A DNA stretch of 64,000 bases from Blastopirellula marina DSM 3645 (lineage in GTDB: Bacteria > Planctomycetota > Planctomycetia > Pirellulales > Pirellulaceae): assembly GCF_000153105.1 (NCBI RefSeq), contig NZ_CH672377.1, positions 906,761 through 970,760 on the forward strand. The letters run 5' to 3'. A model generated the notes under the pieces. That model saw nothing but the letters and a program-made list of their open reading frames with translations. It did not search any database and had not been told where the DNA came from. Each line of letters opens with the position of its first letter. Position 1 is the first letter of the stretch. This document shows positions 32,146 through 39,490 of the stretch, piece by piece. Both the position numbers and the translations under genes were made by a program.

Positions 32146-32736
32146 TCAGCCCAGCAGCAAGCCCAACAGAATCAGCCCCCCTAATATCAAGAGCGGCAAG
32201 CCGTTGGCGATCACTCCCACAATCGCCCAGCCCTTGCCAGATTCCGGCAATAAAACGCCGATCCCTCCCAAAAGCAACCCCGCTAGCATGATGACAAAGT
32301 TAAAACAAATGCTGAGCCCAATGGCGAACAAAACGGCCTCCGGCGGTTCTCCGCCGCCTTGTTCTTCTTGGATCACCATAAAGACCACATAGCCAAAAAA
32401 TCCAAGCAAAAGCAGCCACGATAGGATGCCTAGGCCGCACGAGATCATCCCCAGCCATCTCGGCGCGGCGGATCCGCTGTCATCGGTGACGTGGAGCTCC
32501 GCTTGCGGTGAAGCGTAGGGAGAAGGCTCCGCCGCTAAATCCCGAAAATCTCCATACTGATCGCCGCTTCCGCCGCGGAACAACCGCTGTAGTTCTGGGA
32601 AGTCACCGGCGCGGCGCCAATCGTCGGTTCCTTCCAACCGGATTGGCGTCGATTCCGAGATCGGCTGCGATTCGAGTTGAAAGAGAGAAAAGGGGCCGCG
32701 CTCTTCGCCGCCGATCTGGAGGAAATACTCGCTCAT
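32146..32736 (-). CDS. GYF_2-domain membrane protein
   Basis: 196 residues from the ATG at 32736. An N-terminal GYF_2-like domain (YFLQIGGEERGPFSLFQLES, DWRRAGDFPELQRLF; residues about 1-60) precedes a Pro/Ser linker and three to four hydrophobic helices (for example LGILSWLLLLGFFGYVVFMV and IMLAGLLLGGIGVLL). Family knowledge: such GYF_2 plus multi-helix proteins are common in planctomycetes and are thought to bind proline-rich partners. The specific role is unknown. It is divergent from the TPR gene. Confidence 0.8.
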   Translation of the reverse strand: MSEYFLQIGGEERGPFSLFQLESQPISESTPIRLEGTDDWRRAGDFPELQRLFRGGSGDQYGDFRDLAAEPSPYASPQAELHVTDDSGSAAPRWLGMISCGLGILSWLLLLGFFGYVVFMVIQEEQGGGEPPEAVLFAIGLSICFNFVIMLAGLLLGGIGVLLPESGKGWAIVGVIANGLPLLILGGLILLGLLLG

Positions 32737-32900
32737 TTTACGCGTTGCCGATCCAAACAGGTTTGCTCTAACTCCTTGCTGCGAAACGCCAATGTACTGA
32801 AGTTCACCGTGGGTTGCACGCCTGGGATTTCGCCGGAAATCACGTATAATTCGGAGAAGTGGACCCAATCGTCGATTCCAACCCCGCCAGAGCATTCCCT

Positions 32901-33233
32901 ATGTCGACCGCAAAAGAACTCTACAAAGCCGGCGAGAGCCTCAATGAAGCTGGCAAGTTGGACGAAGCCGCTGCGCAATACCAAGCAGCGCTTGCCGTCG
33001 ATCCAACGCATGTCCTCTCTCACATGGCGCTCTCCATCGTTTATCAAAAGTTGGACAAACACGCTGCGGCGGTCGAACACGCCGAGAAGGTCTGCGAACT
33101 GGAGCCGACCGATCCGTTCAACTTCACCGCCCTGTCGGTGACCTACCAACGCGCCTTCGAGGGAACTCGCGACCCGATGTTCATCCAAAAAGCGGAAGAA
33201 GCCAAATATCGCGCCGACATGGCTCGCGGTTAA
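32901..33233 (+). CDS. Small tetratricopeptide-repeat protein
   Basis: 110 residues from the ATG at 32901; a longer frame starting at 32859 is less likely. Two to three TPR units: AKELYKAGESLNEAGKLDEA, AAQYQAALAVDPTHVLSHMA and AAVEHAEKVCELEPTDPFNF. It is a soluble protein-interaction scaffold with no enzymatic domain. It is convergent with the KaiC-like ATPase gene, 34 nt apart. Confidence 0.82.
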   Translation: MSTAKELYKAGESLNEAGKLDEAAAQYQAALAVDPTHVLSHMALSIVYQKLDKHAAAVEHAEKVCELEPTDPFNFTALSVTYQRAFEGTRDPMFIQKAEEAKYRADMARG

Positions 33234-33267
33234 TATCGCCCTCTCCCAAAAGACCGGCTCCAGCGAG

Positions 33268-34149
33268 CTACCCTTCAAAATGCAGACCGGCGTCGTCGAT
33301 CGTGTACGGAACAATTTCGTCGGTCACGGCGCTGCCGCGGTGCTTGGGGACGTACATCGCTCGGCGTAGTTTTCGCCCATCCATAAACTTGCCCAGATAG
33401 ATGATCGTGTTCGCGCCCGAGAGGATGTCTCCTTCGTCGAGCGGACGCGAGATCAAGTCATCGAGCATCGCTTCTTTCGAGGTCTGCAACAGCATGCAGC
33501 AGACCTGCGCCGGATCGTACGCTTGACGTTCCGCTTCGGCGGCATGCTCGCGAAACTTCTGGCGAAACAGGTCTCTGGCGACCCACATCGGATCCTTTCG
33601 CAAGATCTGGTGATAGACGTACTCAAACAGATTGAACTGAATCGATTCGCTCGGCGTGTCGACCGGTTCGATCCCATCAATCACCACGCGCCGTGAACCG
33701 CGACATAGATTGCCGTAGAGAAAGCCGATCGTCGTCGCCAGTTTCACGTTCAACTCGCCTTGCCACTCGTGCCAAGCGTCCCAGTCGAGATCCCGTTTGG
33801 TGACCCGCTTGCCGGCATAGTCAAAGACATGCAGAAAGTTGCCGTAGTCGGCCTCCGCGGCAAAAAAGTCGTCGAGATTCGGCTTGGCCTGCGAGTCGCA
33901 TCGCGTCAGCTTCCAGTCGACCATCCGCTGCGCATAAGCGGCGTGATTCTGCGAATCGCCGCGTGAACTCATGTCAAAGAAGACGCCGCTGTTCCCCTCC
34001 GTTTTGACGCCGGCATGCGCGAAATGGACGCCGAGCTGCGTCTTCCCAATTCCGGTCGCGCCGACCACCACCGTCAGCGTGCCCGGGACGAGCCCACCCC
34101 CTAAAAGTTCATCCAGTCCCGGTGCGCCGGTCGTTTGTCGCTGCATCAT
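33268..34149 (-). CDS. KaiC/RAD55-like RecA-superfamily ATPase
   Basis: 293 residues with one RecA-like domain. It opens with the KaiC-type sequence GAPGLDELLGGGLVPGTLTV, then Walker A GATGIGKT at residues 30-37; a hydrophobic strand ending in Asp (RRVVIDGIEPV, near residue 155) is the likely Walker B. The C-terminal part (LSGANTIIYLGKF, RRAMYVPKHRGSAV) resembles the end of KaiC domains. Only one such domain is present, so it is not a true circadian KaiC. Family members in signal transduction and archaellum/gas-vesicle control suggest a regulatory role; no partner is evident here. Confidence 0.8.
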   Translation of the reverse strand: MMQRQTTGAPGLDELLGGGLVPGTLTVVVGATGIGKTQLGVHFAHAGVKTEGNSGVFFDMSSRGDSQNHAAYAQRMVDWKLTRCDSQAKPNLDDFFAAEADYGNFLHVFDYAGKRVTKRDLDWDAWHEWQGELNVKLATTIGFLYGNLCRGSRRVVIDGIEPVDTPSESIQFNLFEYVYHQILRKDPMWVARDLFRQKFREHAAEAERQAYDPAQVCCMLLQTSKEAMLDDLISRPLDEGDILSGANTIIYLGKFMDGRKLRRAMYVPKHRGSAVTDEIVPYTIDDAGLHFEG

Positions 34150-34350
34150 TCGCTTTCCTAGGAAAGGGCCGTGTGAGAGTTTGCTCCGATTCTCAACAGG
34201 CGCCCCAAGAGCGTCAATCGCCCCGCGACGAATGTCCCATTTGGATCGGACCGGACCGCGGCAATTTTTTTCGAGCCATTGCCCCCAACAGCCCGAGCGT
34301 TAATTTGGGGAATATAGCCGCAGCCGCGCTGTCTGCTGCCCCAATGAGAC

Positions 34351-34640
34351 CGGATCGCCCTGTTTTCTCGTGCGAAAGGTTGGACTGGACCGGATCGCCC
34401 TGTTTTCTCGTTCGCAAGGTTGGACTGGACCGGATCGCCCTGTTTTCTCGTGCGAAAGGTTGGACTGGACCGGATCGCCCTGCTTTCTCGTGCGAAAGGT
34501 TGGACTGGACCGGATCGCCCTGCTTTCTCGTGCGAAAGGTTGGACTGGACCGGATCGCCCTGTTTTCTCGTGCGAAAGGTTGGACTGGACCGGATCGCCC
34601 TGTTTTCTCGTTCGCAAGGTTGGACAGGACCGGACCGATC
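34351..34640. repeat. 40-bp tandem repeat array (about 7 copies)
   Basis: Seven head-to-tail 40-bp units begin at 34351, 34391, 34431, 34471, 34511, 34551 and 34591; each opens CGGATCGCCCTG and closes GGTTGGACTGGAC. The last degenerates at 34631. Units differ at few positions: TTCGCAAGGT replaces TGCGAAAGGT in units 2 and 7, and TGCTTT replaces TGTTTT in units 4 and 5. The unit length is not a multiple of 3, so each open frame through the array is an artefact. A related single stretch (GGACCGGACCG) lies at about 34237. There are no spacers. Confidence 0.95.
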
Positions 34641-34887
34641 TTTTTTTGGGGAGCCCGGCGATCGGGTCATTCGACCTGCTGGTTTCGATATGGGCCCAAC
34701 TAGCCGGACTGCCAACGTCTGTTGGAGTAGGGCGCATGCGCCGACGACTGCTCGTCCCCGAGTCAGATGGGTGCAGGAGGAACTTCCCTATCTTCTCGCC
34801 GCGTGGCAATCGACCACGAATCCGTGCGCATTGTCAACGGGCAATTTTCCGCGACCCGAGAGCGCTGTTCAGCAAGCGAACCCAACA

Positions 34888-34929
34888 GTCGCCTTTCGCT
34901 CCGTCGAAAGCAGCGTATTGCTGCAGCGC
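34888..34929. repeat. Dispersed hairpin repeat, copy 1
   Basis: A 42-bp sequence containing the stem CTTTCG-6 nt-CGAAAG. It matches 38845-38886 at 39 of 42 positions. Both copies lie in intergenic DNA. Confidence 0.85.
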
Positions 34930-35004
34930 CGGCAACCGATTTCGAACCAAGTGAAGACTAGAAAGCGTCACCATATCGACATCAGCCGCACAGCGTTCGC
35001 CTAA

Positions 35005-35022
35005 TTTTTTTTTGGGGGGGGG
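35005..35022. repeat. T9-G9 homopolymer junction
   Basis: Nine T followed by nine G, about 40 nt beyond the 3' end of the minus-strand desulfurase homologue. It may be slippage-prone, and it is also a possible sequencing-error site. Confidence 0.8.
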
Positions 35023-35062
35023 AGAAACCAGGGCGAAAGTTCTCTTCTTCGCAGCGGCAAGC

Positions 35063-36202
35063 CTACCGCACCAGATTCGACCAGGCCGAGACCAGCAGAT
35101 CGGCCGCTTCTTCGATCTCTTCTTCTGACGTGTACCAGCCGACGCTAAAGCGAATCGTTCCGGCCGCCGCGTCGTCGCCCAGGCCGATCGCGGTCAGCGT
35201 CGGTGAATTTCCGGCGGGACCCGTATGCATGGATGCGGTCGTGTACGCACAAATTGAATCGGCCTGTCGCAAGAGCCGCGCTGCGTTAACGCCGGGAAAC
35301 TGGACCGAGATCGTATTGGGCAGGCGTTCTGCTTTGGCGCCGGGAATCTCCAAGCGATCGGAAATGCCGGCGCTAAGGCGATCCTGCAGCATGTCGCGCA
35401 GTTTGGCTTGCACGCCGGCCGAATCATCCAGGCAACGACGAACCAAATCTGCTGCGGCGCCCATGCCGATCAGCGCGGCGACATTCTCTTGTCCGCTGCG
35501 CAGTCCGCGTTCTTGACCTTCGCCATGCAAGAGCGGCGCGAGCGGCGTGCCGTTGCGAATATAAAGCGCGGCGGCGCCTTTAGGACCGTAGAACTTGTGG
35601 GCCGAAAGACTGAGCAGATCGACTCCTAATTCCTGAACTTGCACCCGTATCTTGCCGCAAGCCTGGACGGCGTCGGCATGCAGCAGCACGCCGCGACTGC
35701 GGCAAAGGTCGGCAATCTGTCGCAGCGGCTGAATCACGCCGATTTCGTGATTGGCCAGCGTCACGCAAACCAGGCGCGTCTCGGGGCGAATTGCATTTTC
35801 GACCTCTTCCGGATCGACGACCCCATTTTTGTCGCAGCGAACGTAGGTCAGTTCGACTCCCAATTGCTTGAGAAACCGCGCGGTCTCGGTAACCGCCGCA
35901 TGCTCGAGCGCCGAGATAACCAAATGCCCGCCGATGTCGGCCGGATTACGAAAGAACGTCCCCTGGATCGCCAGGTTAATGCTTTCGGTTCCGCTGGAGG
36001 TGAAGACAATTTCTTCGTTGGTTGCGCCAATCAAATTGGCGATCTGGCCCCGCGCGTCTTCCAATGTCTCTTCGACAATCCGCGACGGCGGATATTCAAA
36101 ATCAGGCGTCGAAAAATACTCCGCCAAGAACGGCAGCATCGCCTCTTGCACGCTGGGAGCAATCGGAGTGGTCGTGTTATGGTCGAGGTAAATTCGCCGC
36201 AT
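35063..36202 (-). CDS. Cysteine desulfurase-like PLP enzyme lacking the catalytic Cys
   Basis: 379 residues, class V aminotransferase fold of the NifS/IscS group. Visible: DHNTTTP at residues 7-13, substrate/PLP residues H101 (SALEHAAV), N151 (LANHEIG), D177 and Q180 (HADAVQACG), PLP lysine K203 (SAHKFYGPKG), and GQERGLRSGQENVAAL near 229-244. In the loop where desulfurases carry ACTSG or ACHSG, this protein reads ASMHTG (residues 323-328), so Met325 occupies the catalytic Cys position. The nearest Cys is C318. It may have another activity (lyase, transaminase) or use a shifted Cys. Monocistronic. Confidence 0.85.
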   Translation of the reverse strand: MRRIYLDHNTTTPIAPSVQEAMLPFLAEYFSTPDFEYPPSRIVEETLEDARGQIANLIGATNEEIVFTSSGTESINLAIQGTFFRNPADIGGHLVISALEHAAVTETARFLKQLGVELTYVRCDKNGVVDPEEVENAIRPETRLVCVTLANHEIGVIQPLRQIADLCRSRGVLLHADAVQACGKIRVQVQELGVDLLSLSAHKFYGPKGAAALYIRNGTPLAPLLHGEGQERGLRSGQENVAALIGMGAAADLVRRCLDDSAGVQAKLRDMLQDRLSAGISDRLEIPGAKAERLPNTISVQFPGVNAARLLRQADSICAYTTASMHTGPAGNSPTLTAIGLGDDAAAGTIRFSVGWYTSEEEIEEAADLLVSAWSNLVR

Positions 36203-36234
36203 GAGAAGTTTTCTTTCTTCGTCGCCGAAGCGCG

Positions 36235-36478
36235 TTTTTTGAAGTTGCGTTATTTCCCTGGTTGGCCGCGATAGCTCCGCTATCGGGGCGGCGCAGCCGT
36301 AAGAGGCATTGGTTCCCCGTAAGCAGTTCAGCGGCTTTTCGTCATTTCCAACGGTATAGCGATCACCGAAGTAAGTCCGACCGCGGCTCGACGCCTCCTA
36401 CCGACTTCGTCGGCCCCGATAGCGGAGCTATCCGGGCCAACCCAGAATCCGTTCGGCCAAATAGCGCAACCTCAAAAC
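36235..36478. repeat. Inverted-repeat element A (MITE/REP-like)
   Basis: The ends are inverted copies of each other: GAAGTTGCG with a following GGTTGGCC at the left, and GGCCAACC with a following GCGCAACCTC at the right. Inside each end is the palindrome CGATAGC-TCC-GCTATCG (36269-36285) or its counterpart (36417-36433). The internal 120 bp is non-coding. A related element lies at 58384-58590. This fills most of the 380-bp gene-free stretch 36203-36583. Confidence 0.8.
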
Positions 36479-36498
36479 TGGCGCAGCGGGCTAGTGTT
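36478..36498. repeat. Single copy of the GCGGGCTAGTGT repeat end
   Basis: Matches the right arm of the inverted repeat at 45315-45343 over CTGGCGCAGCGGGCTAGTGT. It abuts element A. Confidence 0.75.
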
Positions 36499-36583
36499 CC
36501 GTTTTTCTAATTGCTTGCGTCTCTGCTTTACCGTCCTGCATCCGTGCCCTTGCCGTGTTCCATTCTTCTTTGTCTGCAAAACG

Positions 36584-36874
36584 TTAAATCTTGGGCAACG
36601 AGCCGCTGAAGCCAAATTCGTTGAACATCTTGGTCGGCACGACGGCCGTGATTTTCAAACAAGCGATCGACTCAAAGGGGACAAAAACTTGCCGCCCCCC
36701 CATCGCGTCGGGCGCGGGTCGCTGCAGCAACATGATTTCGTCATCAAATACAAATCCGGTAAATGGGATCTGTTCGTTCAGCGTGGTGACGACCAGTCCT
36801 TGCTGCGGCATTTTCTCGGGCCATGCCTTTAAGAGCCTTAGCCAGCGGTTTTCTGTTCCGATTTCTCCCGTCAT
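36584..36874 (-). CDS. Small conserved-looking protein, unknown function
   Basis: 96 residues with AAGGAAAA upstream of the ATG. The composition is that of a small globular beta-rich protein: PQQGLVVTTLNEQIPFTGFV, FDDEIMLLQRP, RQVFVPFESIACLKI. The end 'ESIACLKITAVVPTKMF' resembles Hfq/LSM-like or PilZ-like small folds only vaguely, so I do not assign a family. It is isolated between repeat elements and the DUF1559 gene. Confidence 0.65.
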   Translation of the reverse strand: MTGEIGTENRWLRLLKAWPEKMPQQGLVVTTLNEQIPFTGFVFDDEIMLLQRPAPDAMGGRQVFVPFESIACLKITAVVPTKMFNEFGFSGSLPKI

Positions 36875-37134
36875 AGCGATTTTCCTTGCCAGCTGTGTGG
36901 TGTCCTCGGCCGCTTACCCCCCAAAACAGGCAGGCAACCCCCTCTTGAACAATGTGGAAGCGGCCGCGGCGCAGGATACGCAACCATAGGTCGCAATTAC
37001 ACTTACGGTTTCATGAATTCTCAGCGCTGGCTCCACCAAAGTCTCGACATCCCCGCCTATTTTTGCGATAGTGAATGCGGCTAAGCTTTTCGCGGTTGCT
37101 CCTCAAAATTTCTCTCCATCGAAGAGGATACGTC

Positions 37135-38130
37135 ATGTCTTCTCCGCTCCGTCGCGGTTTTACGCTCGTCGAGCTGCTGGTCGTGATCACGATCATCGGC
37201 ATTTTGGCGGGCCTGTTGCTTCCGGCGGTCAGCATTGCCCGCGAATCGGCACGCAACGCCCAATGCAAAAACAATCTGAAGCAGCATGGCGTCGCCGTCA
37301 TGAACTATCAAACTTCCAAGCAAAAGATGCCGCCGCTGATGGCGTTCATCCCGACCAGCGGCGCGCCAAGTGACTATTCAACACAGATCGTCAACTGGCC
37401 GGTTCCGCTGCTTGCGGAACTTGGTCGAAATGATCTGGCCGAGCTTTACAGCGAAGCCTATCGCAGCTCTACCGCATCCATTGCCGCGGACGCGTCAAAT
37501 GAGGCGCTGGATGGCCAGGTTCTCCCCATTCTGGTTTGCCCGAGCGATCCAGTGGACGTTGTTACCGGCACCTCGAATCCGCTGGGCTATTTCGCCAACG
37601 GCGGCATCAAGAATCTCTATGGCGCGTCGGCGACCAGCGGGGTCGATATCGAAGCCAATGGCGCGTGGAGCGACAACGCGATCACCTCCGGCGACCTGAA
37701 GGTGCTGCTCGATCGGATGAAAGATGGCGCCTCGAACACGATCTTGCTGGCCGAACGGGTACAAACCGGACAAGATTTCCAATGGAATGTCGTCAGTGGT
37801 GGAGGTGCGTCATCCAATCCCAACGACTATGAAGCGGCCATCTTTTGGTACGATGCCTTTACAACGTCCGGGCCCCCAATCAACAGTGCCATCGGCGATA
37901 CGGTTACCGCAACCAACTCCCTTCCCTCCAGCAATCACTTTGGCGGCGTAAACATTTGCATGGTCGATGGCTCGGTGAAATATTTGGACGAGAATGTAAA
38001 TGCCACGGTCCTGGGTCGACTGATGTCCTCCAACGGAGCCAAAGCCAACTCCACGCCGAGTACGCCCAGTGCGGCCCCTGAACCGGACTGGCAGAAGACG
38101 CCGATCAAAGGTACCGAACTCGACCTGTAA
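37135..38130 (+). CDS. DUF1559 pseudopilin-like protein (copy 1)
   Basis: 331 residues from the ATG at 37135 (GAAGAGGA upstream). Type IV prepilin-type leader with [19 protein letters not shown]: cleavage before the Phe, Glu at +5, then a hydrophobic helix. Next come [16 protein letters not shown] and, at the C-terminus, the H-X9-DG block [18 protein letters not shown]. Family knowledge: DUF1559 (SBP_bac_10-type) proteins are greatly expanded in planctomycetes and probably assemble via a type II/IV-like secretion apparatus. This copy ends in a Ser/Pro/Thr-rich tail. Followed by a strong terminator. Confidence 0.93.
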   Translation: MSSPLRRGFTLVELLVVITIIGILAGLLLPAVSIARESARNAQCKNNLKQHGVAVMNYQTSKQKMPPLMAFIPTSGAPSDYSTQIVNWPVPLLAELGRNDLAELYSEAYRSSTASIAADASNEALDGQVLPILVCPSDPVDVVTGTSNPLGYFANGGIKNLYGASATSGVDIEANGAWSDNAITSGDLKVLLDRMKDGASNTILLAERVQTGQDFQWNVVSGGGASSNPNDYEAAIFWYDAFTTSGPPINSAIGDTVTATNSLPSSNHFGGVNICMVDGSVKYLDENVNATVLGRLMSSNGAKANSTPSTPSAAPEPDWQKTPIKGTELDL

Positions 38131-38158
38131 TCGAGTCAAGTCGCGCATTCAAATTTCC

Positions 38159-38191
38159 AGCGTCCTCTTCCTACAAGAGGACGCTTTTTTT
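38159..38191 (+). terminator. Terminator of DUF1559 copy 1
   Basis: An 11-bp perfect stem (AGCGTCCTCTT/AAGAGGACGCT) with a 5-nt loop and T7. It lies 25 nt before the tadA start. Confidence 0.93.
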
Positions 38192-38215
38192 GTTTTCCAT
38201 GATGGTCTGCTCGCC

Positions 38216-38716
38216 ATGATTGATTCCGCCGAACCGCGCCAGTTTGAGTATCCTTCGTTCCACCAGATCTTTATGTATCAGGCGCTGGAACTTGCCGAGC
38301 AAGCGGCCCGCGAAAAAGAAGTCCCGGTCGGCGCGATCATTGTGCATAACAATCGCGTGATCGCCGCCGCGCATAATCAGCGCGAAACCCTGCACGACCC
38401 CACCGCGCATGCCGAGATGATCGCGATCACTCAAGCCGCCGAGTCGCTGCAAAATTGGCGCCTGGCGGACTGCACGCTGTATGTGACGCTGGAGCCGTGC
38501 CCGATGTGCGCCGGCGCAATCTTACAAGCGCGAATCCCCACCGTCGTCTTTGGCGCCATCGATCCCAAAGCAGGCGCCGTCACATCGCTATACACGCTGC
38601 TGAGCGACTCACGCTTGAACCATCGCTGCGAAGTCGTCCCCGGCATCTTAGCGCCGCAGTGCGGCGACGTGCTGACCGAATTCTTTCGGGCACGCCGCGC
38701 GGAGGGGAAGAAGTAG
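38216..38716 (+). CDS. tadA: tRNA-specific adenosine deaminase
   Basis: 166 residues from the ATG at 38216; the frame is open upstream through the terminator but has no credible start there. Cytidine/deoxycytidylate deaminase zinc site: HAEMIAI (His ligand and proton-shuttling Glu) and [15 protein letters not shown] (two Cys ligands). [21 protein letters not shown] is typical of TadA. It converts A34 to inosine in the anticodon of tRNA-Arg(ACG). The length is typical. Confidence 0.94.
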   Translation: MIDSAEPRQFEYPSFHQIFMYQALELAEQAAREKEVPVGAIIVHNNRVIAAAHNQRETLHDPTAHAEMIAITQAAESLQNWRLADCTLYVTLEPCPMCAGAILQARIPTVVFGAIDPKAGAVTSLYTLLSDSRLNHRCEVVPGILAPQCGDVLTEFFRARRAEGKK

Positions 38717-38718
38717 GA

Positions 38719-39444
38719 GGGGGAAATGTCTAATTTCTAAATCCTAATGTCTAATGAAGAATGCCGTGTTTTTTTCAAGCATTCGACATGAGGATCTAGT
38801 CATTTACCCAAAGCTAGCTCGCCTTTCCGCAGGCGGAACAAAGTGTCGCCTTTCGCTCCGCCGAAAGTAGCGTCTTGCTGCAGCGCGATAAACCGCGCTG
38901 AGTACCAACCCCACAGCTCTTAGGCCCAACGCGGCCGTTCTAATAGCAGCCCGGGGCGCTCGTCACGCAGCGACGGAGCCCAGGGTCTAGGCGGCCCAAA
39001 ATAAGGTGACGTTCGGGTTGGCAGAATGAAATCGCGTCCAACGTCACCGCCATATTCGGTCACGCGAACCCGCGGTTGCGTCGCTGCGCAACTCCACCCC
39101 GGGCTATTTTGGGACAGCCCTCCGGGCTGAAGAGAAAATTGCTACACGATTGCATTGGTTAGCGATTCCGGTGGGTTGCGCAAACCGATTCTGTTTTTTT
39201 TGAATCGCAAAATCGATCGCGGTTTTGCTCCACCCACCCTACGGTTTTGCGACGATTTTGTTTGTCGATCCGAAGTCGGTACGCATTTTTAAGAAACAAT
39301 GTTTTTAGCAATGTCTTAGGCCCAACGCGGCCGTTCTAACAGCAGAAGAAACCGGAGCTAACGCTCTGCGGCTGATGAAGAAAGAAGAAGAAATGATCTC
39401 TTCGAAGATTAGCCAATAGGTTTTAGACATTAGACATTTCCCCC
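38719..39444. repeat. Gene-free block bounded by 16-bp perfect inverted repeats
   Basis: GGGGGAAATGTCTAAT at 38719-38734 is exactly inverted at 39429-39444. Inside lie a 42-bp dispersed repeat (38845-38886) followed by the stem CAGCGCG/CGCGCTG, a direct repeat of about 31 bp (38919-38949 and 39315-39345, one mismatch) and CCCGGGC-type short inverted repeats. I see no protein gene in this block of about 730 bp. It sits between convergent tadA and the btuB-type gene. Confidence 0.75.
38845..38886. repeat. Dispersed hairpin repeat, copy 2
   Basis: Matches 34888-34929 at 39 of 42 positions, including the CTTTCG/CGAAAG stem. Confidence 0.85.
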
Positions 39445-39490
39445 AAGCGGCGCCCAGAGACAATCCTCTGGGCGCAATCTTCCCTTTCGA

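Larger units (their letters stand above)
34150..35062. other. Long gene-free region around the minisatellite
   Basis: About 900 bp without a credible gene; apparent frames are produced by the 40-bp array. Besides the array it holds a copy of a 42-bp dispersed repeat (34888-34929) and a T9-G9 homopolymer junction (35005-35022). Confidence 0.8.

Noticed and set aside
34351-34640. CRISPR array
   Set aside because: Units are contiguous without spacers and no cas gene is nearby.
34122-34954. Several overlapping frames of 185-194 codons across the 40-bp array
   Set aside because: The unit length makes the same peptide text recur in all three frames; this is a consequence of the tandem repeat, not coding.
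38069-38215. Upstream extension of tadA to 38069
   Set aside because: The extension runs through the DUF1559 3' end and its terminator; the family start is at 38216.
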